Notes under the pieces: generated by a model
What the model saw: the letters and a program-made list of their open reading frames with translations, nothing else
Told to the model about the DNA's origin: nothing
Database searches by the model: none
In this document: positions 43,119 to 52,136 of the stretch, piece after piece
Layout: each line of letters begins with the position of its first letter
Position numbering within the stretch: the first letter of the stretch is position 1
NCBI RefSeq assembly: GCF_900116765.1
Contig: NZ_UETC01000003.1
Span: 410,793-474,792, forward strand
Length of the DNA: 64,000 bases
From: Jannaschia seohaensis
GTDB lineage: Bacteria > Pseudomonadota > Alphaproteobacteria > Rhodobacterales > Rhodobacteraceae
Direction: 5' to 3'
Program-made: the position numbers and the translations under genes

Positions 43119-44069
43119 ATGATCAAACACCTTGTCAAGGGCGCGTTGGCGCTCGCGTTGACCGCCGGCCTTGCGCATGCGGACGAGTATCCCTCCGAGT
43201 CGATCACGCTGATCGTGCCCTATTCGCCCGGCGGCAACGGTGACATCACCTCGCGCTTCATCGCCGACAAGGCGAGCGACATCATGGGCGTGAATTTCGT
43301 GGTCGAGAACCGCGCGGGCGGCGGCGCCTTCATCGGCATCAACAGCTGCGCCAATGCCGACCCGGACGGCTACACGATCTGCTTCATCTCCACGAGCCCG
43401 ATCACCGTGCGCCCGCATGTTATCGAGGCGCCCTACGATCCCATGACCGACCTGACCTATCTCGGCCAGTTCATGCTGTCCAAGCAGCCGGTCATCGTGC
43501 GGGACGACGGCAAATTCAACTCAATCGACGACGTGATCGCCTTCGCCAAGGAAAACCCCGGACAGCTGCGCTGGTCGGCGGCCGTGCCGCGCGGCGGCCC
43601 GCATCTCGCCACCGAGGCGATGTTCCGCGCCGAGGATGCGGTGACTACCTTCCTGCCGTCCAAGGGCGGCGCGGTGGAGCTGGCGAACCTGCTTTCGGGC
43701 ACGATCGATCTGGCGGTGATCTCGGATTACGGCCCCGCGCTCGATAATGGCGAGATCAAGATCCTGGCCGAGACGAGCCCTGGACGGAACCCGCAAGCGC
43801 CCGACGCGCCGACGCTGAGCGAGCTGGGCTATCCGCTGGAACTGGCGTCCTTCTTCGCCCTCGCGGCCCCCGCGGGTCTGTCCGAGGAGGTGATCGCGAC
43901 CTGGGACGACACCATGAAGCAGATCACCGACAGCGAAGAATTCAAGACGCTGATGGACCGGATCAAGGGGCAGGGCGCCTACCTGAACTCCGCAGACTTT
44001 ACCGCAAGGGTGCGCGCGGACTTCGAGGCCATGGGCGAGGCGACCCAGACCTACGGCCTCGCCAACTGA
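43119..44069 (+). CDS. tripartite tricarboxylate transporter binding protein (TctC family)
   Basis: A 316-residue periplasmic protein with a signal peptide (core GALALALTAGLAHA). The mature start SITLIVPYSPGGNGDITSRF, then VVENRAGGGAFIG and PDGYTICFISTSPI, are the TctC/Bug-family fingerprints. Bug proteins bind carboxylates and amides of many kinds, so the ligand is open. AACAGGAGAG precedes the ATG. It is followed by an RNA hairpin and the tctB and tctA genes, completing a second importer in this island. Confidence 0.92.
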   Translation: MIKHLVKGALALALTAGLAHADEYPSESITLIVPYSPGGNGDITSRFIADKASDIMGVNFVVENRAGGGAFIGINSCANADPDGYTICFISTSPITVRPHVIEAPYDPMTDLTYLGQFMLSKQPVIVRDDGKFNSIDDVIAFAKENPGQLRWSAAVPRGGPHLATEAMFRAEDAVTTFLPSKGGAVELANLLSGTIDLAVISDYGPALDNGEIKILAETSPGRNPQAPDAPTLSELGYPLELASFFALAAPAGLSEEVIATWDDTMKQITDSEEFKTLMDRIKGQGAYLNSADFTARVRADFEAMGEATQTYGLAN

Positions 44070-44086
44070 TCCCACACCCTGAAACG

Positions 44087-44114
44087 CGGCCGGCAGCCTC
44101 GGCGCTGCCGGCCG
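44087..44114 (+). terminator. strong stem-loop after the TctC-type gene
   Basis: A perfect 11-bp stem, CGGCCGGCAGC / GCTGCCGGCCG, loop CTCGGC, 17 bases after the stop codon. It mirrors the hairpin after the ABC binding-protein gene. It probably reduces transcription into, or stabilises the mRNA upstream of, the membrane-component genes. Confidence 0.65.
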
Positions 44115-44142
44115 ACCTCCTGCACGTCCGAAGGAACCGACC

Positions 44143-44664
44143 ATGCCCGCCCATGTGCGCCTCGAGTTATGGCTGATCGCCATCCTGCTGCCAGCAGTCG
44201 CGCTCTTCGCATTCTGGTTCGTGCCGTTGTCGATCGACGCGCCGCAAGGCTTCGGTGCGGATAGCGAGATATCGCCGCGGTTCGCGCCCTATCTGCTCGC
44301 GAGCCTCATGGCCGCCGCGATGATCGGGCGCCTGCTCCAGATCGGAATCGCCATGATGCGCGGCACCGTCGACGATCTCGCGGATGATCTGATCGGCGAA
44401 CTCGGCACGGCCGAAGAGACCCGGCGGGGCGGCGTTCTGAATTTCGTGTCGAACCTCTACGCCTTCGTGCTGATCCCGGTCCTGGGCTTCTACATCGCGA
44501 GCATCTGCCTCGTGACCTACCTCGTGCGCAGGCTGGGCGAGAGCCGGATCTGGGTCTGTGCGGTCATCGCCGTCGCGGCGGCAGCCTTCACCTATCTTCT
44601 ATTCGAACAACTGCTGAGCGTGCGCCTGCCCGACGGGCTGCTCGGCGACGCCCTGGAGGGCTGA
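44143..44664 (+). CDS. tripartite tricarboxylate transporter small subunit (TctB family)
   Basis: A 173-residue membrane protein with four predicted helices, the usual TctB size: helix 1 ELWLIAILLPAVALFAFWF, helix 2 around FAPYLLASLMAAAMIG, and the last two FVLIPVLGFYIASICLVTYL and VCAVIAVAAAAFTYLL. It assists the large TctA subunit. GAAGGAA precedes the ATG; the tctA-type gene starts four bases after its stop. Confidence 0.88.
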   Translation: MPAHVRLELWLIAILLPAVALFAFWFVPLSIDAPQGFGADSEISPRFAPYLLASLMAAAMIGRLLQIGIAMMRGTVDDLADDLIGELGTAEETRRGGVLNFVSNLYAFVLIPVLGFYIASICLVTYLVRRLGESRIWVCAVIAVAAAAFTYLLFEQLLSVRLPDGLLGDALEG

Positions 44665-44668
44665 GACC

Positions 44669-46207
44669 ATGGAGACCATGGATAGTATTCTCGCGGGCGT
44701 AGCGCTCGCGCTCACGTGGCAATCCATCTTGGCCGTGCTCGCGGGCATCGTGGCCGGGCAGCTTCTCGGCGCGATTCCGGGCCTGACCGCGACGATGACG
44801 GTCGCGCTGCTCATCCCGTATACCTACTATCTCGACCCTTGGGTCGGCATCCCGATGCTGGTCGGCATGTTCAAGGGCTCGCTGTTCGGCAGTTCGGTGA
44901 CGGCGATCCTCGTCAAGACGCCCGGCACGCCAGCCGCCGCCGCCACAGTGCTGGACGGCTATCCGATGGCGCAGCAGGGCAAGGGCGAAAAGGCGTGCAA
45001 GATGGCGCTCTACAGCTCTGTCTTCGGTGACAGCTTTTCCGATATCGTGCTGATCTTCGGCGCGTCCTTCCTCGCGGCGATCGCGCTCAAGTTCGGCCCG
45101 GCGGAATACACGCTCCTGGTTGCCTTCTCGCTGCTGACCATGGGGTTCGTCTCGGGCGCCAAGATCTGGAAGGGCCTCTTCGCGATGCTTCTGGGGATGC
45201 TGCTGGGCATCGTCGGGCTCGATCCGGTCACCGCGAGCCCGCGGCTGACGCTCGGTTTCCTCGAACTCGAGGAGGGCATCGGCCTGATCCCGATGCTGAT
45301 CGGCTTTCTCGCCGTGGCCGAGGTCATGCGGCAGATGGAACTGCCCCGGAAACATCTCGCCACCAGCACCGTGTCCTTCTCCGACGATCCCGCAGACCGC
45401 CGCGTCTCGTGGCTCGAGTTCAAGGGCGTGCTGCCGACCCTGCTGAAGTCCTCGTCGCTCGGCACCGCGGTCGGGGCACTGCCCGGCATCTCGGCGACCG
45501 TTGCCGCCTTCCTGGCCTACAACGAGGCCAAGCGCTCCTCGAAGAACCCCGAGAAATACGGCAAGGGCGAGCTGAACGGCATCGCGGCCCCCGAGAGCGC
45601 CAACAATGCCGTTTCCGGCGCGAACCTGATCCCGCTGATGGCCTTCGGCATCCCCGGCGACATCGCCGCTGCGCTGATCCTGTCGGCGCTGCTGATCCAG
45701 GGCATCACCCCGGGGCCGGTCGTCTTCCGCGACAATCCGGAGCCGATCTATGCGATCTTCACGGCGCTGCTCTTGGCCAACTTCTTCAACCTCATCCTCG
45801 GTCACGGCCTCATCAAGATGGCGCGCCGCGTGGTGACGGTTCCGAAGCGGATCCTGTTCCCGGTCGTCCTGGTGATCGCGGCGGCGAGCGCCTACGCCAT
45901 GCGCGGCTCGATCTTCGACGTGCAGCTCGTGTTCCTGTTCGGCCTGCTGGGCTGGGGGCTGACCAAGCTCGCCTTTCCGACCGTGCCGCTGCTCATCGGC
46001 TTCATCCTGATGCCGATCCTGGAATCGAACCTGCGGGTATCGATGCTCATAGCGGGTTCGGTTCCCAACCCGTTTGCCTATTTCCTCGGGCGGCCCGCCT
46101 TCGTCACGTTGCTGGTCGTGATGTTCCTGCTGCTCGTGCTGGTCATGCGCCGAATCCTTCGGGACCGGGAGGCCGCCCGGGCGGCCGGACTGAGAAGCGG
46201 CGGCTGA
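44669..46207 (+). CDS. tripartite tricarboxylate transporter large subunit (TctA family)
   Basis: A 512-residue membrane protein with about twelve helices that forms the translocation path. The family signatures GAIPGLTATMTVALLIPYTY and GSSVTAILVKTPGTPAAAAT near the N terminus, and GTAVGALPGISATVAAFLAY with NAVSGANLIPLMAFGIPG in the middle, are intact. GGAGG precedes the ATG at 44,669, with an alternative ATG at 44,678. The aminotransferase gene begins two bases after its stop codon, so uptake and metabolism share one transcript. Confidence 0.93.
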   Translation: METMDSILAGVALALTWQSILAVLAGIVAGQLLGAIPGLTATMTVALLIPYTYYLDPWVGIPMLVGMFKGSLFGSSVTAILVKTPGTPAAAATVLDGYPMAQQGKGEKACKMALYSSVFGDSFSDIVLIFGASFLAAIALKFGPAEYTLLVAFSLLTMGFVSGAKIWKGLFAMLLGMLLGIVGLDPVTASPRLTLGFLELEEGIGLIPMLIGFLAVAEVMRQMELPRKHLATSTVSFSDDPADRRVSWLEFKGVLPTLLKSSSLGTAVGALPGISATVAAFLAYNEAKRSSKNPEKYGKGELNGIAAPESANNAVSGANLIPLMAFGIPGDIAAALILSALLIQGITPGPVVFRDNPEPIYAIFTALLLANFFNLILGHGLIKMARRVVTVPKRILFPVVLVIAAASAYAMRGSIFDVQLVFLFGLLGWGLTKLAFPTVPLLIGFILMPILESNLRVSMLIAGSVPNPFAYFLGRPAFVTLLVVMFLLLVLVMRRILRDREAARAAGLRSGG

Positions 46208-46208
46208 C

Positions 46209-47159
46209 ATGGCGGGAGGAGCGATCTATCCGGTGGGCTATCTCGACGGTGCCTACATCCCGGCCGGAGACGTGCGGCTGCCCTTGCTGGCGCCGGGCGT
46301 CACCTACGCCGCCTCGGTCTTCGAAGGCGTTCGCGGCTATGTCGACCATGCCGGCAAGGGAGTGAACCTGTTCCGGCTCGGGGAACACATGGAGCGGCTC
46401 GTGCGCTCGACGCAGATCCTGGGTCTCGACGATATCCCCTCGGCCGAGGAGATGGGGGAGGTCACGCTTGGCCTGATGGCGCGAAACGGGGTGCGGGAGG
46501 ACTGCTATATCCGCATCCAAGTCTATCTCGGCGGCGATGGCGAGATGACGGCGCGGGGACCGACCGGGCTGGCGATCCTCGCCCGCCCGCGTCCGCAGTT
46601 GGCCGACCGGCTCGCCAACGGTATTCGCTGCCAGGTGTCGAGCTGGCGGCGCAACACCGACAATGCGAGCCCGGTGCGTGCGAAGGCCGCCGCCAATTAT
46701 CTCAACAGCCGTCTCGCGGGGTTGCAGGCCAAGGCTGACGGCTATGATACCGCCCTGATCCTGACCGAGAGCGGCACCGTGTCCGAGGCGCCCGGCGCCT
46801 GCCTGTTCATGGTGCGCGACAACGTCCTGATCACGCCGCCGGTCACTTCGGGCATCCTCGAAAGCCTGACGCGAGACACGATCCTTCGGCGCGCCCGCGC
46901 GCTTGGGATCGTGGACGATGTGGTGGAGCGTCCGGTCGACCGGACCGAGCTGTATGCCGCGTCCGAGGTCATGCTCGTCGGCACCGGCATGGAGGTCGTG
47001 CCCGTCGTCGGCATCGACCGCCTGACCGTCGGCTCCGGCGCACGCGGCCCGATCACCCGGGCCCTGCAAGACGATTACTTCGCCATCGTCCGCGGCGGGC
47101 GGGACGCACCCGCGCAATGGCTCAGCCCGATCCCCGACTTGAAGGAGACACCGCAATGA
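46209..47159 (+). CDS. class IV PLP aminotransferase (branched-chain/D-amino acid type)
   Basis: A 316-residue aminotransferase. SVFEGVRGY at 36-44, RLGEHMERLVRS, the PLP-binding Lys159 (VRAKAAANYLNS), ALILTESGTVSEAPGACLFM and TSGILESLTRDTIL are all in place. It fits the IlvE/D-alanine aminotransferase fold. Its likely role is to move an amino group to or from a 2-oxo acid made in this pathway. The start lies two bases after tctA and its stop overlaps the hydantoinase B start (ATGA). Confidence 0.9.
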   Translation: MAGGAIYPVGYLDGAYIPAGDVRLPLLAPGVTYAASVFEGVRGYVDHAGKGVNLFRLGEHMERLVRSTQILGLDDIPSAEEMGEVTLGLMARNGVREDCYIRIQVYLGGDGEMTARGPTGLAILARPRPQLADRLANGIRCQVSSWRRNTDNASPVRAKAAANYLNSRLAGLQAKADGYDTALILTESGTVSEAPGACLFMVRDNVLITPPVTSGILESLTRDTILRRARALGIVDDVVERPVDRTELYAASEVMLVGTGMEVVPVVGIDRLTVGSGARGPITRALQDDYFAIVRGGRDAPAQWLSPIPDLKETPQ

Positions 47160-48805
47160 CGGAGCGGAACCCGGCAACACTCAACCCGGTCAAGGTCGGC
47201 GTCGTCTGGGAGCGCCTGAGCGGCTTGATGGACCAGGTCGGGGAGACCTGCGTGCGCACGTCCTTTTCCTCCGTCGTGCGCGAGAACTACGATTTCGCCA
47301 TCGGCCTGCTCGACAAGCGCGGCCGGCAGATCGCGCAGAGCCGGCGCAGCGTGCCCTCCTTCATCGGCACCATGTCGCGCACGCTGACGGCCATGCTCGA
47401 AAAGTTCCCGATCGATACGCTGTCGGACGGTGACGTGATGATCACAAATGACGGCTGGCTCGGCACGGGGCATCTCAACGATATCACGATGATCAAGCCG
47501 CTGTTCCGGGACGGGCGGCATATCGGCTTCATCGGGTCGATCTTCCACACCGTCGATATCGGCGGCGCGCCGTCGCCCGCGGCGAAGGATTGCTACGAGG
47601 AAGGGCTCAATATCCCCGTCTCGAAGATCCTGATCGCCGGGGAGGAAAACCAGATCCTCGTCGACATTCTCGAGGCCAACCTGCGCGAGCCCGAGGAGAC
47701 GCTGGGCGATATCCGTTCGGGCTTCGCCGCCTATCACGCTTGCGCGGCGCGGCTCTTCCGCCTGCTCGACGACGAGGGGCTGCCCGATCTCGAAGCCTTC
47801 TCGGACGATGTGCTCGACCGCTCCGAGGCGAGCCTGCGCAGCGCCATCGCGGCGATCCCGGACGGAACCTATTCCGACGTTCTGACCGCCGACGGCTTCG
47901 ACCATCCGCTCGACATCCATGTCAGCGTCACGATCCGCGGCTCCGACATCGAGGTCGATTTCGCCGGCACGACCGACCAGATCGAGCACCCGGTGAACTC
48001 GCCGCTGACCTTCACGCAGGCCTATAGCTGCTACGCCATCAAATGCGCGCTCGATCCGGGCACGCCGATCAATGACGGGGCGTTCCGGCCGATCACCGTC
48101 AAGGCGCCGGAGGGGTGCCTGGTGAACCCCAAGCGCCCCGCGCCGGTCTGGGGCCGGCACCTGTCGGGGCATTACATGCCGCCCGCGATCTACGGCGCCC
48201 TGAGCCAGGTCGCGCCCGACAAGGTCATCGCCGATTGCGGCTCGCCGCTCTGGAACGTCTATTTCAAGGGCCGCCGCAAGGACGCGGACCGGCCGTTCGT
48301 GAAGATGTTCTTCATGAATGGCGGACATGGCGCGCGCCCGAACCAGGACGGACCGGGCTGCTTGAGCTTTCCCTCCAACGTGTCGAACCAGGCCATCGAG
48401 CAGTTCGAGAACCAGGTGCCGATGCTGGTGGAGGAAAAGACGCTCGTCCCCGATACCGGCGGCGCGGGACGGTTCCGGGGCGGCAACGCGCAGCGCCTGA
48501 CCTTCCGCAATCTGGGCGAGGCGCCGATCACCGTAACCATCCGCCACGAGCGCGTCGACAACCCGCCGCGCGGCCTGCTGGGTGGTGAGCCCGGCGCGGG
48601 CGGGATCGACATGATAAACGGCGAACGCATCCCCGCCAAATCCCGCAACGTGATCGCCCAGGGCGACACGGTGACCTTCCAGACCCCGGGCGGCGGCGGC
48701 ATGGGCTCGCCCGCGGATCGGTCCCCTGACGCGATCCGTGCGGATCTGGCCAGCGGTCTCGTGACCCCGGCCTTCGCCAAAAAGCACTACGGATACGAAG
48801 CATGA
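47156..48805 (+). CDS. hydantoinase B/oxoprolinase family protein
   Basis: A 549-residue subunit of the HyuB/acetone-carboxylase-beta superfamily, which works with HyuA in ATP-dependent opening of hydantoin- or oxoproline-like rings or related amide chemistry. Typical segments are ERLSGLMDQVGETCVRTSFS near the start, NDGWLGTGHLNDITMIKPLF, VSVTIRGSDIEVDFAGTTDQ and GGGGMGSPADR near the end. It overlaps the aminotransferase and hyuA-type genes by four bases on each side. Confidence 0.9.
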   Translation: MTERNPATLNPVKVGVVWERLSGLMDQVGETCVRTSFSSVVRENYDFAIGLLDKRGRQIAQSRRSVPSFIGTMSRTLTAMLEKFPIDTLSDGDVMITNDGWLGTGHLNDITMIKPLFRDGRHIGFIGSIFHTVDIGGAPSPAAKDCYEEGLNIPVSKILIAGEENQILVDILEANLREPEETLGDIRSGFAAYHACAARLFRLLDDEGLPDLEAFSDDVLDRSEASLRSAIAAIPDGTYSDVLTADGFDHPLDIHVSVTIRGSDIEVDFAGTTDQIEHPVNSPLTFTQAYSCYAIKCALDPGTPINDGAFRPITVKAPEGCLVNPKRPAPVWGRHLSGHYMPPAIYGALSQVAPDKVIADCGSPLWNVYFKGRRKDADRPFVKMFFMNGGHGARPNQDGPGCLSFPSNVSNQAIEQFENQVPMLVEEKTLVPDTGGAGRFRGGNAQRLTFRNLGEAPITVTIRHERVDNPPRGLLGGEPGAGGIDMINGERIPAKSRNVIAQGDTVTFQTPGGGGMGSPADRSPDAIRADLASGLVTPAFAKKHYGYEA

Positions 48806-50904
48806 ATATTCAGAACCCAGATGCGCCCATCGCCGCATCCTACCGGATCGGAGTCGATATCGGCGGCACGTTCACCGATGTCGTGATGCTCGACCCCGCA
48901 ACAGGCAAGCTGTTGAACGAAAAGGTCCTCACCACGCCCGACGATCCGTCGCAGGGCGTGCTCAACGGGGTGACGCGCATTCTGTCCACGGGCGCGGCGC
49001 AGGCGTCGTCGGTCCAGACCGTGATCCACGGCACGACGCTCGTGGCCAATGCCCTGATCGAGCGCAAAGGGGTTAAGACCGCCCTCGTGACGACCAAGGG
49101 CTTCCGGGACGTACTCGAGATCGGGCGCGAGTTGCGCTATTCGATCTACGATCTTTTCATCGACACGCCGACGCCCCTCGTGCCGCGCAGCCTGCGCTTC
49201 GAGATCGATGAGCGCATGACGAGCGACGGCACGGTTCTGCGAGCGCCCGATCCTACGGCCGTGTCGGCGCTGGCCGACGACTTGCGGGCCGCCGGTGTGG
49301 AGGCGGTGGCGGTCGTCTTCCTGCACGCCTTCCGCAACGACGAAAACGAGCGCGCCGTGAAGGCGCAGCTCGCCGAGGCGCTCCCCGGCGTAACGATCTG
49401 CACCTCCTTCGAGGTGATGCCCCAGATCGGCGAATACGAACGGACCTCGACCGCCGTCGCCAACGCCTTCGTCCAGCCGATCTTCGGAAATTACATCGCC
49501 CGGCTCGTCGCCGAGATGGCGCGGCTGGAACTGCCCGAGGACCTGTTCCTGATGCTGGCCGATGGCGGCACCGTGCATCACGACACGGCCGTGCGTTATC
49601 CGATCCGCCTCGTTCAGTCCGGCCCGGCCGGGGGCGCGCAGGCCGCGGCGGTGTTCGGGCGGCTCGCCGGAGAGCCCGACATCCTGTGTTTCGACATGGG
49701 CGGGACGACCGCCAAGGCCTGCCTGATCCAGGACGGCGAGGCCCTCAAGACCGACAATTTCGAGGTCGCGCGGGTGTTCCGCTTCGCCAAGGGCAGCGGC
49801 CTTCCCTTACAGGTGCCGGTCATCGACATGATCGAGATCGGCGCCGGAGGCGGCTCCATCGCGCAGGTCGACAAGCTCGGCCTGATCCGCGTCGGCCCCG
49901 AAAGCGCCAGCTCCAAGCCCGGCCCGGCCTGTTACGGGCTCGGCGGCGCGCGCCCGACGGTGACCGATGCCGATCTCGTGCTAGGCTATCTCGATGCGGC
50001 GTCGTTCCTCGGCGGCGACATGGCGCTCAGCAAGGAGGCGGCCGAGGATGCGATCCGCCGGGAGCTGGCCGAGCCGCTGGGTCTTTCGGTCGTCGATGCC
50101 GCTTGGGGGATCTACGAGACCGTCAACGAAAGCATGGCGCAGGCGGCGACGATCCACGCTCTCGAAAGCGGCCGGAAGGTTCAGGACTTCACGCTGCTGG
50201 CCATCGGCGGGGCCGGTCCGGTCCATGCGTCGAACCTCGCGCGGCGGATGGGCGTGCGGCGGGTGATCTGTCCGCTCGGGGCCGGTGTGGCCTCGGCCTT
50301 CGGCTTCCTCGCCTCCCCGACCTCCTTCGAATTCGTGCGCGCCGCCATCGAACCGGTCGCGGCGCTCGATCTCGAACGCATCGACGCGATGATCGGCGAA
50401 CTCGAGGAAGAGGGGCGGCGGCTGGTGACCGCCGCCGGTGTGGCGCCCGAGGATGCGACGACTTCGGTCGGCGCGCTGATGCGCTATGTCGGGCAGGGCT
50501 ACGAGGTCGAGGTGTCGGTGCCGCGCAGCGTCGTTGTGGCGCGGGACACGGGCGAGATCGCCCGCCTTTTCGAGGCCCGATACGCGCAGCTCTTTGGCCG
50601 GACGGAAGCGATGGATATCGAGGTGATCTCTTGGCGCGTGCTCGTCTCCGGCCCCAAGCCGGTGCTCGAGCCGACCGCGGCGCTGAGCGAGGGGCCGGCC
50701 CTCAAGGGCCATCGCGCGGTATATTTCAGCGAAGCCGGCGGTTTCGTCGATACGCCCGTCTATGACCGCTACCGCGTCAAAGCCGGCGCGCGGATCGACG
50801 GGCCCGCGCTCTTCGAGGAGCGCGAGTCTACGATCATCGTGCCGCCCCATGCCGTGGCCGTGCCGGATGTGCACGGCAACCTGGTCATCGACCTTTCCGA
50901 CTGA
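48802..50904 (+). CDS. hydantoinase A/oxoprolinase family protein
   Basis: A 700-residue ATP-binding subunit of the HyuA family. The ASKHA-type phosphate loop RIGVDIGGTFTDVVMLD is at the start, then TTLVANALIERKGVKTALVT, the second phosphate region CFDMGGTTAKACLIQDGE and GAGGGSIAQVDKLGLIRVGP. It pairs with the HyuB-type subunit encoded just upstream. True N-methylhydantoinases, 5-oxoprolinases and several uncharacterised ring- or amide-opening enzymes share this composition. A hairpin follows the gene. Confidence 0.9.
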   Translation: MNIQNPDAPIAASYRIGVDIGGTFTDVVMLDPATGKLLNEKVLTTPDDPSQGVLNGVTRILSTGAAQASSVQTVIHGTTLVANALIERKGVKTALVTTKGFRDVLEIGRELRYSIYDLFIDTPTPLVPRSLRFEIDERMTSDGTVLRAPDPTAVSALADDLRAAGVEAVAVVFLHAFRNDENERAVKAQLAEALPGVTICTSFEVMPQIGEYERTSTAVANAFVQPIFGNYIARLVAEMARLELPEDLFLMLADGGTVHHDTAVRYPIRLVQSGPAGGAQAAAVFGRLAGEPDILCFDMGGTTAKACLIQDGEALKTDNFEVARVFRFAKGSGLPLQVPVIDMIEIGAGGGSIAQVDKLGLIRVGPESASSKPGPACYGLGGARPTVTDADLVLGYLDAASFLGGDMALSKEAAEDAIRRELAEPLGLSVVDAAWGIYETVNESMAQAATIHALESGRKVQDFTLLAIGGAGPVHASNLARRMGVRRVICPLGAGVASAFGFLASPTSFEFVRAAIEPVAALDLERIDAMIGELEEEGRRLVTAAGVAPEDATTSVGALMRYVGQGYEVEVSVPRSVVVARDTGEIARLFEARYAQLFGRTEAMDIEVISWRVLVSGPKPVLEPTAALSEGPALKGHRAVYFSEAGGFVDTPVYDRYRVKAGARIDGPALFEERESTIIVPPHAVAVPDVHGNLVIDLSD

Positions 50905-50909
50905 AGCAG

Positions 50910-50935
50910 GATCGGGGAGAGGTCTCTCCCCGATC
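50910..50935 (+). terminator. strong stem-loop after hydantoinase A
   Basis: A perfect 11-bp stem, GATCGGGGAGA / TCTCCCCGATC, with loop GGTC, six bases after the hyuA-type stop codon. No U-run follows. It marks a likely transcript boundary or processing site before the CoA-thioester module. Confidence 0.65.
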
Positions 50936-50975
50936 AAAGATCACGCCAGACATCAAACAGACCCAGGAACGAAAA

Positions 50976-52136
50976 GTGGACTTCACACTCGAACCGGAAC
51001 GCCAGCTCTTTCAGGACACCGTTCGCAAATTCGCCGACCGGCACCTCCGGGTCGGCGCGCTCGAGCGCGCCCGGAAGGCCGAGTTTCCCTTCGATGCGGC
51101 AAAGCTCATGGCCGAGAACGGGCTTTTCGGCATCACGATCCCCGAGGCCGAAGGCGGCATGGGCGGCACGCTCATGGATGCGGTGCTCGCCATCGAGCAG
51201 GTCGCGCTCGTCTGTCCGAAAAGCGCCGACGCGATCCAGGCGGGCAATTTCGGCGCCATCCGGACCTTCGCGGAATACGCCACACCCGCCCAGAAAGAGA
51301 AATATCTCGGGCCGCTCCTGCGCGGCGAGAGCGTGATCGGCCTTGGCATGACCGAGGCCGGTGCGGGTTCCGCGGTGACGGATCTGACCACCGAGGCGCG
51401 CGAGGACGGCGACGGCTACCGTGTGACCGGCGGCAAGGTCTTCACCAGCCATTCCGTCGAGGCCGACACCTTCCTCGTCTACCTGCGCTTCGGGCCGGGG
51501 CTCTCGGGGATCGGCTCGGTCATCATGGAGCGCGGCATGGACGGCTTCTCCTTCGGGGAGCCGAGCACCTACATGAACGGCGAGCGGTGGTGCGCGCTCT
51601 ATTTCGACAATGTCTATGTGCCGCGCGAGAACGTGCTGCTCGGGCCCGGCGGCTTCAAGAAGCAGATCACCGGGTTCAACGCCGAGCGGATCGGCAATGC
51701 CGCGCGGGCGCAGGCCCTGGGCCGCTTCGCCTTCAACACCGCCCGGGACTACGCGCTGGAGCGCACCCAGTTCGGCCGCCCGCTGGCCGAGTTCCAGGGT
51801 CTCCAATGGAAATTCTCGGACATGCTGATGAAGCTGGAGGCGGCGCAATTGCTGCTCTACCGCGCCGCAGTAAGCGCCGACCGGGGCCTGCCCGACGGGC
51901 AGCAGACCGCGTTGGCGAAACTGGCCTGCAACACGGCCGGGTTCGAGGCGTGCAACGAGGCGATGCAGGCCATGGGTGGGCTCGGCTATTGCGACGAGTC
52001 CCTCGTGGAATTCTGTTTCCGCAAGTCGCGCGGCTGGCAGATCGCGGGCGGATCGCTGGAAATGATGCGCAACCGCATCGCCGAGGGGATCTTCGAGCGC
52101 CGCTTCTCGCAGCGCGCGCCGAAGGCGCCGGCGTAA
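50976..52136 (+). CDS. acyl-CoA dehydrogenase
   Basis: A 386-residue FAD enzyme that introduces a double bond into an acyl-CoA. The signatures GLGMTEAGAGSAVTDLTTEA (FAD/substrate loop) and QAMGGLGYCDESLVE with AGGSLEMMRNRIAEGI near the C terminus are present. The chain length and type of acyl group are unknown. The GTG start has AGGAA upstream. It opens the CoA module, and its stop overlaps the 3-hydroxyacyl-CoA dehydrogenase start (TAATG). Confidence 0.9.
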   Translation: MDFTLEPERQLFQDTVRKFADRHLRVGALERARKAEFPFDAAKLMAENGLFGITIPEAEGGMGGTLMDAVLAIEQVALVCPKSADAIQAGNFGAIRTFAEYATPAQKEKYLGPLLRGESVIGLGMTEAGAGSAVTDLTTEAREDGDGYRVTGGKVFTSHSVEADTFLVYLRFGPGLSGIGSVIMERGMDGFSFGEPSTYMNGERWCALYFDNVYVPRENVLLGPGGFKKQITGFNAERIGNAARAQALGRFAFNTARDYALERTQFGRPLAEFQGLQWKFSDMLMKLEAAQLLLYRAAVSADRGLPDGQQTALAKLACNTAGFEACNEAMQAMGGLGYCDESLVEFCFRKSRGWQIAGGSLEMMRNRIAEGIFERRFSQRAPKAPA

